64,000 nt of DNA from Colwellia sp. 75C3 (GCF_002836255.1 NZ_PJAU01000057.1:1-64000); one strand, 5' to 3'. Shown: positions 35,846-45,876, numbered from the stretch's first letter. Translations and numbers: made by a program. Notes: generated from the sequence alone by a model not told the origin.

Positions 35846-36511
35846 GTGACTGAGTACAAATTAGTTATTTTCGATTGGGATGGTACTTTGATGGACTCAA
35901 TTGCGCGTATTGTTTCATCAATGCAAGCAGCCGCTCATCATTGTCAATTAACTATACCGACAGACAATAGCGTAAAAGATACTATCGGCTTAAGTTTACC
36001 CAAGGTACTTGATGTTTTATTCCCTGGGGCTTCTCAAACTGATATAGCCGCTTTGCTTGAGCAGTACAAATTTCAATATGTCGAAGGGAATAGTACACCG
36101 GCCCCTTTATTTGAACATGCGCTGTTGTTATTAAAAGCACTTATCGATAACGATAAGCTGTTAGCTGTAGCAACGGGTAAAGGGCGAGAAGGTTTACAAC
36201 GTGTATTTTCTGCGAGTCAAACTGAACATTTCTTTCATGCATCACGCTGTGCAGATGAGGCTCGGTCTAAGCCTGATCCTCAAATGCTATTAAGCTTGTT
36301 AGAAGAATTAAACATTACACCAGAACAAGCCGTTATGATTGGTGATACTAGCTATGATATGCAAATGGCACAAGCTGCGGGTATAGATAGGATAGGTGTT
36401 ACCCTAGGCGTGCATGATAGAGCTATATTAAACAACTTCCAGCCAATAGCTATTGTTGACTCCCTTGCTGAGTTGCAACAATTACTATTGCCTTTAATAA
36501 CGCACAGATGA
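35846..36511 (+). CDS. HAD-superfamily (subfamily IA) hydrolase (221 aa)
   Basis: A phosphoglycolate-phosphatase-like HAD enzyme. Motif I is FDWDGTLMDS (about 9-18) with the nucleophile Asp, motif II is VATGKGREG, and motif III/IV is KPDPQMLLSLLEEL ... MIGDTSYDMQMAQAAG. An alpha-helical cap occupies about 20-80. The start is GTG at 35846, 5 bp after the rluC stop, so it is translationally linked. Such HAD genes often follow rluC in gammaproteobacteria. The substrate cannot be predicted. Confidence 0.88.
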   Translation: MTEYKLVIFDWDGTLMDSIARIVSSMQAAAHHCQLTIPTDNSVKDTIGLSLPKVLDVLFPGASQTDIAALLEQYKFQYVEGNSTPAPLFEHALLLLKALIDNDKLLAVATGKGREGLQRVFSASQTEHFFHASRCADEARSKPDPQMLLSLLEELNITPEQAVMIGDTSYDMQMAQAAGIDRIGVTLGVHDRAILNNFQPIAIVDSLAELQQLLLPLITHR

Positions 36512-36604
36512 TTATGTAGCGTGCTTTAATATAACGATACTCTTGAAGTAAGTAGCATAAAAAAATGTGCTACTTACCTTTTTTATTTTCTTAAATCGCA
36601 ACTT

Positions 36605-36764
36605 ATACCAATTGCACTAATTAAGTGATCATTTTCAAATGGCCTAAATATCCAATAACGTCGTTGCTTTCAATCCCAATAGCCAGCTATTGCTCAATCA
36701 AGCGCCTTGCTCTTGAATTATTATTCTCATTGAATTCTGTAACCTTAATTAATCCAAATGGTAT
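36605..36764. repeat. Dispersed repeat family A copy (160 bp) next to yceF
   Basis: It begins ATACCAATTGC and ends AAATGGTAT (imperfect terminal inverted repeats). Its core is nearly identical to the copy at 10609: TTGCTTTCAATCCCAATAGCC, GCTATTG, TCAATCAAGCGCCTTGC. It ends 2 bp before the yceF stop codon. A short frame through it is spurious. Confidence 0.78.
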
Positions 36765-36766
36765 TA

Positions 36767-37369
36767 TCAATCAGTCACTTTATTTTGCTCAGCTAATACA
36801 TCGATACCCTGTTGCTTTAATAATTCCACCAGCTTAATTAACGGTAACCCGATTAATGTATTGGGATCATCACCTTCAAGTTTGCTAAACAAGCAAATAC
36901 CTAAACCTTCACTTTTAAAACTACCGGCACAATTATAAGGTTGCTCTGCATGTAGATAATTTTTTATTTCTACTTGACTGAGTTCATTGAAATGAACGGT
37001 AAAGGGCTCAACTAAAGCGATTGCGTTATCATTCTCACTGTCATAAACGCATAGACCTGTATAGAAAATAATGCTTTTACCACTAAATTTACTTAACTGA
37101 ACAACAGCATTGTCAAAGTTATGAGGTTTACCTAATATTTCCCCTTCACATACGGCTACTTGATCTGAGCCTATAATCAAAGCTCTTGGGTATTGTGAGA
37201 CAACCGCTTTGGCCTTTTCTATAGCAAGGCGTTCAACTAACGCTTGAGGTGTTTCATCCTGGTGTGCTGTCTCATCGATATCTGGCTTTGCACATTGAAA
37301 AGGCAGCTGGAGTTTTTCTAAAATAGTTTTACGAAATGGAGAAGTAGAGCCGAGTACTAAGGTTTTCAT
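36767..37369 (-). CDS. yceF: Maf-like nucleotide pyrophosphatase YceF (200 aa)
   Basis: Maf family, YceF subgroup; E. coli YceF hydrolyses 7-methyl-GTP. Landmarks are [19 protein letters not shown] (about 6-24), PDIDET, the catalytic region [18 protein letters not shown] (about 65-82) and [17 protein letters not shown] (about 146). Length is close to E. coli (194 aa). It is on the minus strand, divergent from yceD, breaking the co-oriented run of this conserved block. Its stop lies directly beside a repeat family A element. Confidence 0.92.
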   Translation of the reverse strand: MKTLVLGSTSPFRKTILEKLQLPFQCAKPDIDETAHQDETPQALVERLAIEKAKAVVSQYPRALIIGSDQVAVCEGEILGKPHNFDNAVVQLSKFSGKSIIFYTGLCVYDSENDNAIALVEPFTVHFNELSQVEIKNYLHAEQPYNCAGSFKSEGLGICLFSKLEGDDPNTLIGLPLIKLVELLKQQGIDVLAEQNKVTD

Positions 37370-37590
37370 ATTTACCCTCTTAATATAGATTCTTTTAAAG
37401 TAGTCCGTTTGCTATAATACCATTGGTATAAAGAAGTGAGCACTTTCTTATACTTAATGGTATTAGCTAGCTATAGTGAACAAGATTGTTTATTTAAATA
37501 GCGGTTGTTGTCAAAATAAACAATTATTATACAATAATTGTGAATATTGAGGCTATCTTGAACTTTTAAACAAAATAGTGCAATTTTCTT

Positions 37591-37617
37591 TTGACACTTG
37601 CCTGTAGGGACTATAAT
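37591..37617 (+). promoter_or_regulatory. Sigma-70 promoter of yceD-rpmF
   Basis: TTGACA (37591-37596) and TATAAT (37612-37617) are perfect consensus hexamers separated by 15 bp, shorter than the usual 17. Initiation about 7 nt after the -10 would fall at 37624-37625, only 4-5 nt before the yceD ATG, so the mRNA would be nearly leaderless. Confidence 0.75.
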
Positions 37618-37628
37618 ATGCGCGCCTT

Positions 37629-38141
37629 ATGCAGAATCTTAAACTTCCAGTAACAATAAATCCATCCCGTAGCTCACAACGCAGACTTGTGTGCGAAGGT
37701 GTGTTTAAATTGTCTGATATGACTAGACTGCTTGGTGAATGCGAAAGCAGAAGCGAGCATGTTAAAGTTAGTGTTAAGTTTGATGTTGATGAACGTGGTT
37801 TGACAGTAATGTCAGGTACGAGCTCAACATTAGTTGCATTAACTTGTCAGCGGTGTAACGAAAATTTTGACCAGGAACTTAAAGTAGATTTTACTTTCAG
37901 TCCTGCCAAGAATGAGGAAGCCGCTGAGAAAATCCCGTCATATTATGACGTAGTAGAATTAGATGAAAATGGCGAAGTAAACTTACGTGAATTAGTGGAA
38001 GAAGAGTTTATGCTCGCTATCCCATTAATTCCACGGCATGAAGTTCAAGACTGTCCAGCGGATGCTGATTCAGTTTGGGGTGAATTACCAGAAGAGCTTG
38101 AGAAGCCAAATCCATTTGATTTATTAAAACAATTCAAATAG
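37629..38141 (+). CDS. yceD: YceD, DUF177 family 23S rRNA accumulation protein (170 aa)
   Basis: A conserved protein always near rpmF and needed for normal 23S rRNA levels in E. coli and plants. The start is fixed by homology: MQNLKLPVTINPSRS matches E. coli MQKVKLPLTLDPVRT. The CxxC in LTCQRCNENF (about 76-85) and the C-terminal WGELPEELEKPNPFDLL are family hallmarks. There is no ribosome binding site, and the promoter at 37591 implies a near-leaderless transcript. rpmF follows 48 bp later. Confidence 0.94.
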   Translation: MQNLKLPVTINPSRSSQRRLVCEGVFKLSDMTRLLGECESRSEHVKVSVKFDVDERGLTVMSGTSSTLVALTCQRCNENFDQELKVDFTFSPAKNEEAAEKIPSYYDVVELDENGEVNLRELVEEEFMLAIPLIPRHEVQDCPADADSVWGELPEELEKPNPFDLLKQFK

Positions 38142-38189
38142 TTAATAAGCATAAAGCCTTTTAACTTATAACCTGTTCAGGAGTAACTC

Positions 38190-38360
38190 ATGGCAGTACA
38201 AAAAAGTAAAAAATCTCGTTCAAGACGTGGCATGCGCCGTTCACATGATGCATTAGCAATCGAAAACTTATCAGTAGATCCAGTATCAGGTGAAACGCAT
38301 CGTCGTCACCATATCACTGCTGATGGTTTTTACAAAGGCGTTAAAGTAATCGCTAGATAG
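38190..38360 (+). CDS. rpmF: Ribosomal protein L32 (56 aa)
   Basis: Small basic ribosomal protein of the 50S subunit (E. coli 57 aa). The sequence starts [20 protein letters not shown], followed by [18 protein letters not shown]. This is the zinc-free L32 form, since no CxxC pairs are present. The ribosome binding site CAGGAG is 8 bases before the ATG. It is in the usual yceD-rpmF-plsX order. Confidence 0.97.
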   Translation: MAVQKSKKSRSRRGMRRSHDALAIENLSVDPVSGETHRRHHITADGFYKGVKVIAR

Positions 38361-38386
38361 CGATTACATTTTAGGCTTACTTTAGT

Positions 38387-39436
38387 TTGAGCTTAAATAG
38401 TGATCTAACCATAGCGTTAGATGTTATGGGGGGCGACCAAGGCCCCTTTATAACAATTTCTTCAGCAATAATGGCAATTAATCAACAGCCTAACTTGCAC
38501 CTTATTCTTTGTGGTGATGAACCCATCATTACAGAAAACCTTGCCCATTTTAATATTTCCAAAGAAAATTTAGCTACTCATAAGCAGTTAAGTATTTTCC
38601 CGACCTCTCAAATTGTTTTAATGTCGGATAAGCCCATTGTTGCCCTGCGAACCAAAAAAGACTCATCAATGCGTAAAGCGCTTGATCTGGTTCATGAAGG
38701 AAAAGCACAAGCTTGTGTAAGCGCAGGCAATACCGGCGCATTATTTTCGATGGCACATTTTGTGTTAAAAAGTATTCCGGGGGTAGAGCGCCCAGCACTT
38801 ATCTCATCCTTACCCACTCATGATAAAGACAAACATGTTTTTATGCTTGATCTAGGCGCTAATGTTTTTTGTGACTCCCATGTTCTATACCAATTCGGTG
38901 TAATGGGCTCAATAATGGCTGAGCAAGTAGATTGCATCAGTAAACCACGCGTTGCTTTACTTAATATGGGTGAAGAAGCTATTAAAGGCAGCGATCATAT
39001 AAAGCTTGCTGCACTTGAATTAAGTGAAAATAAAGATATTAACTATGTCGGCTTTATTGAAGGTAGCGATATTTTTTCCAATAAAGCCGATGTTATTGTT
39101 TGTGATGGATTTGTTGGGAATGTCGCGCTTAAAACCTGTGAAGGTGTCGCACGGCTCGTTTATCAAAAGTCTAAAGCAGCATTTAGTGCTAGCTTATTAG
39201 CCAAGTTATTTGGATCATTACTTAAACCAAGCTTCAAAAAACTGTTCAAAACCATGAACCCCGACCAGTACAATGGCGCAAGTTTGATAGGATTACGCGG
39301 TATAGTGGTTAAAAGTCATGGTAATGCCAATTCAAGTGCTTTTTTATCTGCAATAGAAGAAGCAGTAAAAGAAGTTGAAAGGCAAGTTCCGGAGAAAATT
39401 AAAACCTCATTCGAAGATGGCTTTGCTGGTCGATAA
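38387..39436 (+). CDS. plsX: Phosphate acyltransferase PlsX (349 aa)
   Basis: Makes acyl-phosphate from acyl-ACP for phospholipid synthesis. Landmarks are [12 protein letters not shown] (about 9-20), [45 protein letters not shown] and [24 protein letters not shown]. The start is TTG at 38387; its product aligns with the E. coli N-terminus, and the next ATG (in VMGG) would remove conserved residues. The ribosome binding site is weak (TAGG). The next gene is fabD, with no fabH between them. Confidence 0.94.
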   Translation: MSLNSDLTIALDVMGGDQGPFITISSAIMAINQQPNLHLILCGDEPIITENLAHFNISKENLATHKQLSIFPTSQIVLMSDKPIVALRTKKDSSMRKALDLVHEGKAQACVSAGNTGALFSMAHFVLKSIPGVERPALISSLPTHDKDKHVFMLDLGANVFCDSHVLYQFGVMGSIMAEQVDCISKPRVALLNMGEEAIKGSDHIKLAALELSENKDINYVGFIEGSDIFSNKADVIVCDGFVGNVALKTCEGVARLVYQKSKAAFSASLLAKLFGSLLKPSFKKLFKTMNPDQYNGASLIGLRGIVVKSHGNANSSAFLSAIEEAVKEVERQVPEKIKTSFEDGFAGR

Positions 39437-39555
39437 CTCCTATTACGTAATAAAAAATATACTCATTGTATGTTTTTTATTAAGCTAACTTTTTCTTAAG
39501 TAAAAAGTATTAAAATAAACGTATTTACTAACAAGAACTTAAATAGAGTATTAAT

Positions 39556-40494
39556 ATGCAAAATAAATTAGCATTCGTATTTCCAGGGCAGGGCTCACAA
39601 ACTGTTGCCATGCTCAGTGACTTTGCAGAAAATAGTATCGTACAAGCAACCTTTGCTGAAGCATCAAAAGCATTAGGTTATGACTTATGGCAATTAGTTG
39701 CACAAGGTCCAGCAGAAAAGCTTAATCAAACAAATTTTACTCAACCTGCGTTATTAACTGCGAGTGTTGCCTTGTGGAAAGTTTGGCAAGCAGAATCGGA
39801 AGTGACTCCAGATGTCATGGCGGGCCATAGTTTAGGTGAATATTCAGCGTTAGTTTGCGCCGGTGTATTCTCCCTAAGTGACGCGGTAGTCTTAGTTGAA
39901 AAACGTGGCGAGTTCATGCAAGCTTGTGTTCCTGCAGGTGTGGGCGCTATGGCTGCGGTTATTGGTTTAGCCGATGATGAAATTATCAAAGCTTGCGAAA
40001 ACGCGAAAGAAAGTCAGGTGGTATCAGCGGTTAATTTTAATTCGCCAGGTCAGGTTGTTATTGCTGGCCATAAGGAAGCAGTTGAGCGTGCAGGTGAGCT
40101 TTGCAAAGCCGCAGGCGCTAAACGTGTTTTGCCATTGCCTGTTAGTGTGCCATCACATTGTGCTTTAATGACCGATGCTGCAGATAAACTAGCTATGGAG
40201 CTAGATTGCATCACTTTTAACCAGCCGAAAATAGCCGTTGTAAATAATGTTGATGTCTCTGAAGAGATTTCAGGTGAAGCAATAAAAGCCGCATTAGTGA
40301 AACAATTATATTCGCCAGTACGCTGGAGCGAAACTATGAGTCTACTCGCAAGTGATGGTATCGAAAAAGTTGTTGAAGTTGGACCGGGTAAGGTTTTACA
40401 AGGTTTAAATAAGCGTATAAACAAATCACTACGCAGTGTTAGTTTCAATACGACAGACTCGTTACAACAAGCAAAAGATTTAATTAATAGCTGA
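39556..40494 (+). CDS. fabD: Malonyl-CoA:ACP transacylase (312 aa)
   Basis: Transfers malonyl from CoA to acyl carrier protein for fatty-acid synthesis; E. coli FabD is 309 aa. The oxyanion motif FPGQGSQ is at 9-15, the catalytic Ser92 in AGHSLGEYSALV, and the catalytic His in VPSHCALM (about 201). It is 119 bp after plsX, with no fabH in between. It is probably transcribed with fabG and acpP, though AT-rich gaps allow internal promoters. Confidence 0.97.
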   Translation: MQNKLAFVFPGQGSQTVAMLSDFAENSIVQATFAEASKALGYDLWQLVAQGPAEKLNQTNFTQPALLTASVALWKVWQAESEVTPDVMAGHSLGEYSALVCAGVFSLSDAVVLVEKRGEFMQACVPAGVGAMAAVIGLADDEIIKACENAKESQVVSAVNFNSPGQVVIAGHKEAVERAGELCKAAGAKRVLPLPVSVPSHCALMTDAADKLAMELDCITFNQPKIAVVNNVDVSEEISGEAIKAALVKQLYSPVRWSETMSLLASDGIEKVVEVGPGKVLQGLNKRINKSLRSVSFNTTDSLQQAKDLINS

Positions 40495-40592
40495 ATTTAA
40501 TTATTATTTAGTAATTTATTAAAATCAACATAAATGATGCGCTTTCTTGACTATCAAGGCAGTGTTATAAAATAAAAATAGTAGGAAAAAAT

Positions 40593-41339
40593 ATGTTTTC
40601 TTTAGAAGGTAAAATCGCTTTAGTTACCGGTGCAAGCCGTGGTATTGGTAAAGCAATTGCAACACAACTACAGTCACTTGGTGCAACGGTTATTGGTACT
40701 GCTACATCAGCAAATGGTGCCAATAATATAACTGAGTACTTAACTGCAGACAACGGAAGTGGTATGGGTCTAGTACTTAACGTAACGAGTGATGAATCTA
40801 TTGCTGAAATGTTTGCCGCTATTAAAGAAGCGCACGGTTCTATTGATATTCTTGTTAATAATGCGGGCATAACACGTGATAACTTATTTATGCGCATGAA
40901 AGATGATGAGTGGTCAGATATTATTGAAACTAACTTAACGTCTGTGTTTAAAGTAAGTAAAGCGGCTATTCGTCCTATGATGAAAAAACGTACTGGCCGT
41001 ATCATTAATATTGGCTCTGTAGTTGGTACCATGGGTAATGCTGGTCAAGTAAACTATGCAACAGCTAAAGCAGGTTTACTTGGTTTTACTAAAGCTTTGG
41101 CCCGTGAAGTTGCTTCTCGTGGTATAACGGTTAATACCGTTTCACCAGGTTTTATTGATACAGATATGACACAAAGCCTAACTGATGAGCAAAAAGAAGG
41201 TATCTTCTCTCAAGTTCCAGCTAATCGTTTAGGTAAGCCAGAAGAAATAGCGAGTACAGTAGCGTTTTTAGCATCCGATGCGGCTGCTTATGTTACCGGT
41301 GAAACTATTCATGTGAATGGCGGTATGTACATGGTGTAA
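40593..41339 (+). CDS. fabG: 3-oxoacyl-ACP reductase (248 aa)
   Basis: An NADPH-dependent short-chain dehydrogenase that reduces beta-ketoacyl-ACP. The cofactor motif TGASRGIGKA is at about 11-20, NNAG at about 87-90, and the catalytic Ser-Tyr-Lys in INIGSVVGTMGNAGQVNYATAKAG. The C-terminus HVNGGMYMV is typical of FabG. AGGAAAAA precedes the ATG. Length matches E. coli (244 aa). Confidence 0.97.
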   Translation: MFSLEGKIALVTGASRGIGKAIATQLQSLGATVIGTATSANGANNITEYLTADNGSGMGLVLNVTSDESIAEMFAAIKEAHGSIDILVNNAGITRDNLFMRMKDDEWSDIIETNLTSVFKVSKAAIRPMMKKRTGRIINIGSVVGTMGNAGQVNYATAKAGLLGFTKALAREVASRGITVNTVSPGFIDTDMTQSLTDEQKEGIFSQVPANRLGKPEEIASTVAFLASDAAAYVTGETIHVNGGMYMV

Positions 41340-41499
41340 GCCTTTATTTTTACGGCTTACATTGTTTTTTAATAATATTTTTCAATAGTTCAACAGGTTA
41401 GACCAGTTTAAAAAAGTGAATTAGATGCTTGCATGGCAAGCTGTTGACGAATACACTACACGCAATTTGAAAAACTGCACTTTCAGTAAAGGAAATAAA

Positions 41500-41733
41500 A
41501 TGAGTAATATCGAAGAACGCGTAAAAAAAATCACAGTTGAACAGCTAGGTGTTAGTGAAGCAGAAGTTAAAATTGATTCATCATTTGTTGATGACTTAGG
41601 TGCTGACTCATTAGACACTGTTGAATTAGTTATGGCGTTAGAAGAAGAATTTGATACTGAAATTCCTGACGAAGAAGCTGAAAAGATTACAACAGTTCAA
41701 GCAGCGATTGATTACGTTACTGCTAACCAGTAA
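41500..41733 (+). CDS. acpP: Acyl carrier protein (77 aa)
   Basis: Central carrier of fatty-acid synthesis. The phosphopantetheine site is Ser37 in [21 protein letters not shown]. It is highly acidic, 77 aa against 78 in E. coli. The ATG at 41500 is chosen with AAAGGA upstream; an upstream in-frame ATG at 41425 would add 25 residues unlike any ACP. It is followed by a terminator at 41774. Confidence 0.97.
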   Translation: MSNIEERVKKITVEQLGVSEAEVKIDSSFVDDLGADSLDTVELVMALEEEFDTEIPDEEAEKITTVQAAIDYVTANQ

Positions 41734-41773
41734 TTGTTAATAAGTTCGATATTATCGATCTTAGTAAAATAAT

Positions 41774-41813
41774 AAAAGCGGTATACTTAATTTCAAGTGG
41801 CCGCTTTTTTTTT
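41774..41813 (+). terminator. Rho-independent terminator after acpP
   Basis: AAAAGCGG (41774-41781) pairs with CCGCTTTT (41801-41808), with an inner CTT/AAG pair, followed by nine T in total. It lies 40 bp after acpP and likely limits read-through into fabF, consistent with the high ACP demand. Confidence 0.85.
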
Positions 41814-41913
41814 ATCTTTAAGATGACGATAATACTCAATAGAAGATTAAGACCAAACGGATTAATTTAACTACATTGGGTAATACTTTTAATTTTTCGG
41901 AGGCCGCTCTGTT

Positions 41914-43152
41914 ATGAGACGTGTAGTAGTTACTGGTATGGGCATGCTTAGCCCTTTAGCCAACACCGCAGAAGAAACATGGCAAAACCTACTGCTTGGT
42001 AAAAGTGGTATAGGTAATATTGATCATTTTGATACCACAGATTATCCCACTAAATTTGCTGGCTTAGTAAAAGACTTTGATGCCCAAAATTATATGGAAC
42101 GAAAAGAAGCCAAGAAAATGGATCTTTTTATTCAATATGGTATTGCAGCGGGTGTACAAGCTTTTAAAGATTCAGGTCTTGAAGTTACTGAGCAAAATGC
42201 ACCGCGTATTGGTGTTGCTATTGGCTCTGGTATTGGCGGTTTAGGCTTAATTGAGCAAAACCATAATAAGCTGATAAAAGCCGAAGGTAATCCACGTAAG
42301 TTATCGCCATTTTTTGTGCCATCAACCATCATTAATATGATTGCTGGTCACTTATCAATTATGTTTGGTCTGCAAGGTCCTAATATCGCGATTACCACAG
42401 CGTGTACTAGTGGCGTTCATAACATTGGGCATGCTGCCCGTATGATAGCTTACGGTGATGCAGACGCAGTTGTTGCCGGTGGTGCTGAAAAAGCTTCCAC
42501 TACCTTAGGTATGGGCGGTTTTGGTGCTGCTCGCGCTTTATCACGTCGTAATGACAACCCTGAAGCAGCTTCTCGTCCTTGGGACAAAGACCGTGATGGT
42601 TTTGTTTTGGGTGATGGCGCTGGTGTTATCGTTGTTGAAGAATATGAACATGCTAAAGCCCGTGGCGCAAAAATTTATGCTGAGCTTGTCGGCTTTGGTA
42701 TGAGTGGTGATGCTTATCACATGACTTCACCTCCTGAAAACGGTGATGGTGCCGCACGTGCTATGCAAAATGCCATTAATGATGCAAAAGTTGATATTAG
42801 CCGAATTGGTTACATCAATGCTCATGGTACTTCTACCCAAGCGGGTGACATGGCAGAAACTAATGCGGTTAAAACTGTCTTTGGGGCTGGTGCAAAGAAT
42901 GTAATGATGGGCTCCACTAAGTCAATGACAGGGCATTTGTTAGGGGCTGCAGGCGCTGTTGAAGCTATTTTCAGCATCCAAGCACTAATGAATAACCAAG
43001 TCCCACCGACAATTAATTTAGATAATCCTGATGTAGGTTGTGATCTCGATTATATTGCCGGTGCAGCACGTGATGTTGAATTAGAATATGTACTGTGTAA
43101 CTCATTTGGTTTTGGTGGCACAAACGGCTCATTGATCTTTAAGAAAATTTAA
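41914..43152 (+). CDS. fabF: 3-oxoacyl-ACP synthase II (412 aa)
   Basis: Condensing enzyme of fatty-acid elongation (KAS II), important for unsaturated fatty acids and cold adaptation in related bacteria. Catalytic Cys164 is in [12 protein letters not shown], the two His in [13 protein letters not shown] and [12 protein letters not shown]. Length equals the E. coli protein (413 aa). The ribosome binding site CGGAGG is strong. Terminators flank it on both sides, though an upstream promoter cannot be pinpointed. Confidence 0.97.
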   Translation: MRRVVVTGMGMLSPLANTAEETWQNLLLGKSGIGNIDHFDTTDYPTKFAGLVKDFDAQNYMERKEAKKMDLFIQYGIAAGVQAFKDSGLEVTEQNAPRIGVAIGSGIGGLGLIEQNHNKLIKAEGNPRKLSPFFVPSTIINMIAGHLSIMFGLQGPNIAITTACTSGVHNIGHAARMIAYGDADAVVAGGAEKASTTLGMGGFGAARALSRRNDNPEAASRPWDKDRDGFVLGDGAGVIVVEEYEHAKARGAKIYAELVGFGMSGDAYHMTSPPENGDGAARAMQNAINDAKVDISRIGYINAHGTSTQAGDMAETNAVKTVFGAGAKNVMMGSTKSMTGHLLGAAGAVEAIFSIQALMNNQVPPTINLDNPDVGCDLDYIAGAARDVELEYVLCNSFGFGGTNGSLIFKKI

Positions 43153-43216
43153 TTTTCTTAAAGTTTTTAAGTTTCGTTGTTAGCAAAGCGTTTAAACTGC
43201 TTGAAAAATAATGAGT

Positions 43217-43263
43217 AAGCCTGAATACTAACCTCTAACTTGAGGAAGTCTTCAGGCTTTTTT
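43217..43263 (+). terminator. Rho-independent terminator after fabF
   Basis: AAGCCTGAA (43217-43225) pairs with TTCAGGCTT (43251-43259), with an inner CCTC/GAGG pair and a T-run to 43263. Confidence 0.85.
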
Positions 43264-43303
43264 ATGTCAAAAATTTATATTATTAAGAATGTAGCGACAC
43301 CCA

Positions 43304-44110
43304 ATGAAATATTGCTCGGTAAATGGTCAACAGCAAACAGATATAACGATTACCGACAGAGGTCTAGCCTACGGTGATGGAATATTCACTACGGCTAAAA
43401 TTGTTAAGGGTAAAGTAATATTACTAGACAAGCATATTGAGCGATTAGTCTATGGCTGCCAACGATTAAAAATCCAAGCACCATCTCGTCAGCGTTTAAT
43501 GGAGCAATTGCAATCGGCTGCTAAAGACTTTCCGCTAGCCGTAGTAAAAGTGATGATTACGGCAGGCAGTGGTGGTAGAGGTTACTCTAGGGTAGGGCTA
43601 AGCGATAATGCCACTAACCTAATTATCATGGTGTCTGACTTTCCAAATCATTACCAAGTACTTGCTCATCGTGGAATTAACCTCGGAGACAGTAAGCAAC
43701 AAATTGCGACAAGTTCAATGTTAGGCGGAATTAAACATCTTAATAGGCTTGAACAAGTTTTACTAAGAGCTGAGCTGGATGAGCGAATTGAAGATGATCT
43801 AATTGTTACTAATTGCCAAGGAAATGTTATAGAAGCGACCAGTTCAAATTTATTTTATTGGTTTAATGAGCAGTTATGTACCCCTGACGTATCAACATCA
43901 GGCGTTGATGGTATTATTAGACAGACAATAATAGCTAAAAGTCCGCAAGTCAAAGTATGCAAAACTAAGCTTGGCGATCTCAAACAGGCACAAGCCATGT
44001 TTATCTGTAATTCTTTGATGGGCATCATGCCAGTAAAAAAGTACAATAACCGCATACTTGCTGTAGATAATGTTCACCAGCTTCAAAGCCAAATGCAAGG
44101 ACTTATCTAA
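43304..44110 (+). CDS. pabC: Aminodeoxychorismate lyase (268 aa)
   Basis: A PLP fold-type IV enzyme that releases pyruvate from 4-amino-4-deoxychorismate to give p-aminobenzoate for folate. Landmarks are DRGLAYGDGIFTTAKI (about 18-33), the PLP lysine in LGGIKHLNRLEQVL (about 145) and VIEATSSNLFYW. Length matches E. coli PabC (269 aa). It sits in the standard fabF-pabC-mltG order. Confidence 0.94.
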   Translation: MKYCSVNGQQQTDITITDRGLAYGDGIFTTAKIVKGKVILLDKHIERLVYGCQRLKIQAPSRQRLMEQLQSAAKDFPLAVVKVMITAGSGGRGYSRVGLSDNATNLIIMVSDFPNHYQVLAHRGINLGDSKQQIATSSMLGGIKHLNRLEQVLLRAELDERIEDDLIVTNCQGNVIEATSSNLFYWFNEQLCTPDVSTSGVDGIIRQTIIAKSPQVKVCKTKLGDLKQAQAMFICNSLMGIMPVKKYNNRILAVDNVHQLQSQMQGLI

Positions 44111-44153
44111 AAATTTTTATCGTTGGTTAGTCATTACTTATTAAGGAAAATTC

Positions 44154-45164
44154 GTGTTCAGAAAACTTATTATTATTACTTTATTAGTATTGCTTGGCAC
44201 TTTAGGCGCCTTAGTTTATCAATTTGATCACTCATTGAAAGCGCCTTTAGCAATTGAACAAGATAGTTTGTTAACAATAAAACCGGGTAGCTCTATTAGC
44301 TCTTTTGCTAAAGAATTAGAGCAGATGCAATGGATACCTATGCGTTTTTGGCTGAGAAACTATGGCCGGATATTTCCGAATAAAGCAAATATTAAAGCCG
44401 GTACTTATCTAATAGCTAAAGATTCAACGTTAGCGCAATTATTAGCACAACTGGTTGAAGGTAAAGAGCACCAGTTTTCGGTAACTTTTATTGAAGGAAC
44501 GAGATTTAAAGATGCCTTAACGATACTCGCAGCGCATCCTCATATTAAACACAGCATTCAAGGTGTCGAGATTAGCAAGGTAGCAACAACATTAGGTATT
44601 GAGGCTAAAAACCCTGAAGGGTGGTTATTTCCTGATACTTATGCTTTTACTGCAGATACTCAAGATATAACATTATTAAAACGTGCTTACTCAAATATGC
44701 AGGCTCAATTAGATAAACAATGGCAAAACAGAGCGGATAATCTGCCTTACCGAACACCTTATGAGGCGTTAATTATGGCCTCAATTATTGAAAAAGAAAC
44801 AAGCTATGTGGCAGAGCAGCCCCTTATATCATCTGTTTTTGTAAATCGATTAAGAAAGCGAATGCGTTTACAAACTGATCCTACTATTATCTATGGCCTA
44901 GGGGACCGTTATAAAGGTGATATTACCTACGCACATAAACGAGAAAAGACAGCTTATAATACCTATAGAATAAATGGTCTACCGCCTACACCTATCGCAA
45001 TGGCTGGTTTATCAGCACTTAAAGCAACGTTGCACCCAGCCGAGAGTGATTATTTTTATTTTGTAAGCGGTGGTAATGGTAAGCATGTTTTCAGCAGAAC
45101 CTTAGCTGAACACAATGCCGCCGTGCGAAGTTACTTAAAAATACAGAAGCAAAAACAAAAATAA
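44154..45164 (+). CDS. mltG: Endolytic murein transglycosylase MltG (336 aa)
   Basis: Cleaves nascent peptidoglycan strands at the inner membrane; E. coli MltG (YceG) is 340 aa. One N-terminal membrane segment is at about 4-22. The YceG domain has the catalytic Glu in MASIIEKETSY (about 220), and LQTDPTIIYGLG and YNTYRINGLPPTPI are conserved. The start is GTG at 44154, with AAGGAAAA upstream. Confidence 0.95.
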   Translation: MFRKLIIITLLVLLGTLGALVYQFDHSLKAPLAIEQDSLLTIKPGSSISSFAKELEQMQWIPMRFWLRNYGRIFPNKANIKAGTYLIAKDSTLAQLLAQLVEGKEHQFSVTFIEGTRFKDALTILAAHPHIKHSIQGVEISKVATTLGIEAKNPEGWLFPDTYAFTADTQDITLLKRAYSNMQAQLDKQWQNRADNLPYRTPYEALIMASIIEKETSYVAEQPLISSVFVNRLRKRMRLQTDPTIIYGLGDRYKGDITYAHKREKTAYNTYRINGLPPTPIAMAGLSALKATLHPAESDYFYFVSGGNGKHVFSRTLAEHNAAVRSYLKIQKQKQK

Positions 45165-45228
45165 ATTGGCTCGAAGTATTTAGGGCAGATATAAATTAAA
45201 CAAATGAAAATAAGGTCAAAGCGTAAAT

Positions 45229-45867
45229 ATGTCAACAGGAAAATTTATTGTAATTGAAGGTATGGAAGGAGCTGGTAAGTCTTCGGCTATCGCTGTTATT
45301 GAAAGTATCCTAAATGAACAGGGTATTGACTATATTAATACCAGAGAGCCTGGAGGCACACCTCTAGCAGAGTCATTACGCGACATGGTTAAATCAGTAG
45401 ACAATCAAGAAACGCTTACTGTTGAAACCGAGCTATTACTTATGTATGCCAGCCGTAGTCAATTACTTGCTAACAAAATACTTCCCGCTTTAGCTGCAGG
45501 CAAGTGGGTTATTGGTGATCGACATGACCTAAGCTCTCGTGCATACCAGGGGGGTGGACGAGGATTTGACGAAAGTATCATGAATACTATTAGTGATATA
45601 ACCCTAAAAGGCTTTAGACCTGATATTACACTGTACTTAGATATAGACCCCCATATTGGTTTATCTCGTGCGAAAGCTCGGGGAGATTTAGATCGTATAG
45701 AATTAGAGAAAATGGACTTTTTTATTCGTGTTCATAATAAGTATAGAGAGATTGCCGAGCAAGATGAGTCTATTGTTACGGTTGATGCAGCACAAGAAAT
45801 GTTAAAAGTGCATCAGGATATAGAGAAATCTGTTATCGCCTTTATCGCTAAAACAGCCTTGGTTTAG
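45229..45867 (+). CDS. tmk: Thymidylate kinase (212 aa)
   Basis: Phosphorylates dTMP to dTDP. The P-loop GMEGAGKSS is at 11-19, NTREPGGTPLAE at about 37-48 with the DR(E/H) motif in WVIGDRHDLSSRAYQGGGRG, the type found in gammaproteobacteria. The lid region contains RAKARGDLDRIE. AAGGTC is upstream. holB follows after 9 bp. Confidence 0.97.
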   Translation: MSTGKFIVIEGMEGAGKSSAIAVIESILNEQGIDYINTREPGGTPLAESLRDMVKSVDNQETLTVETELLLMYASRSQLLANKILPALAAGKWVIGDRHDLSSRAYQGGGRGFDESIMNTISDITLKGFRPDITLYLDIDPHIGLSRAKARGDLDRIELEKMDFFIRVHNKYREIAEQDESIVTVDAAQEMLKVHQDIEKSVIAFIAKTALV

Positions 45868-45876
45868 AGAGCAAAA

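Noticed and set aside
36625..36837. 70-residue open frame
   Set aside because: It lies in another family A copy and then overlaps yceF in antisense.
41425..41499. 25-residue N-terminal extension of acyl carrier protein
   Set aside because: Not found in any ACP. The ATG at 41500 has AAAGGA upstream and gives the normal 77-aa length.
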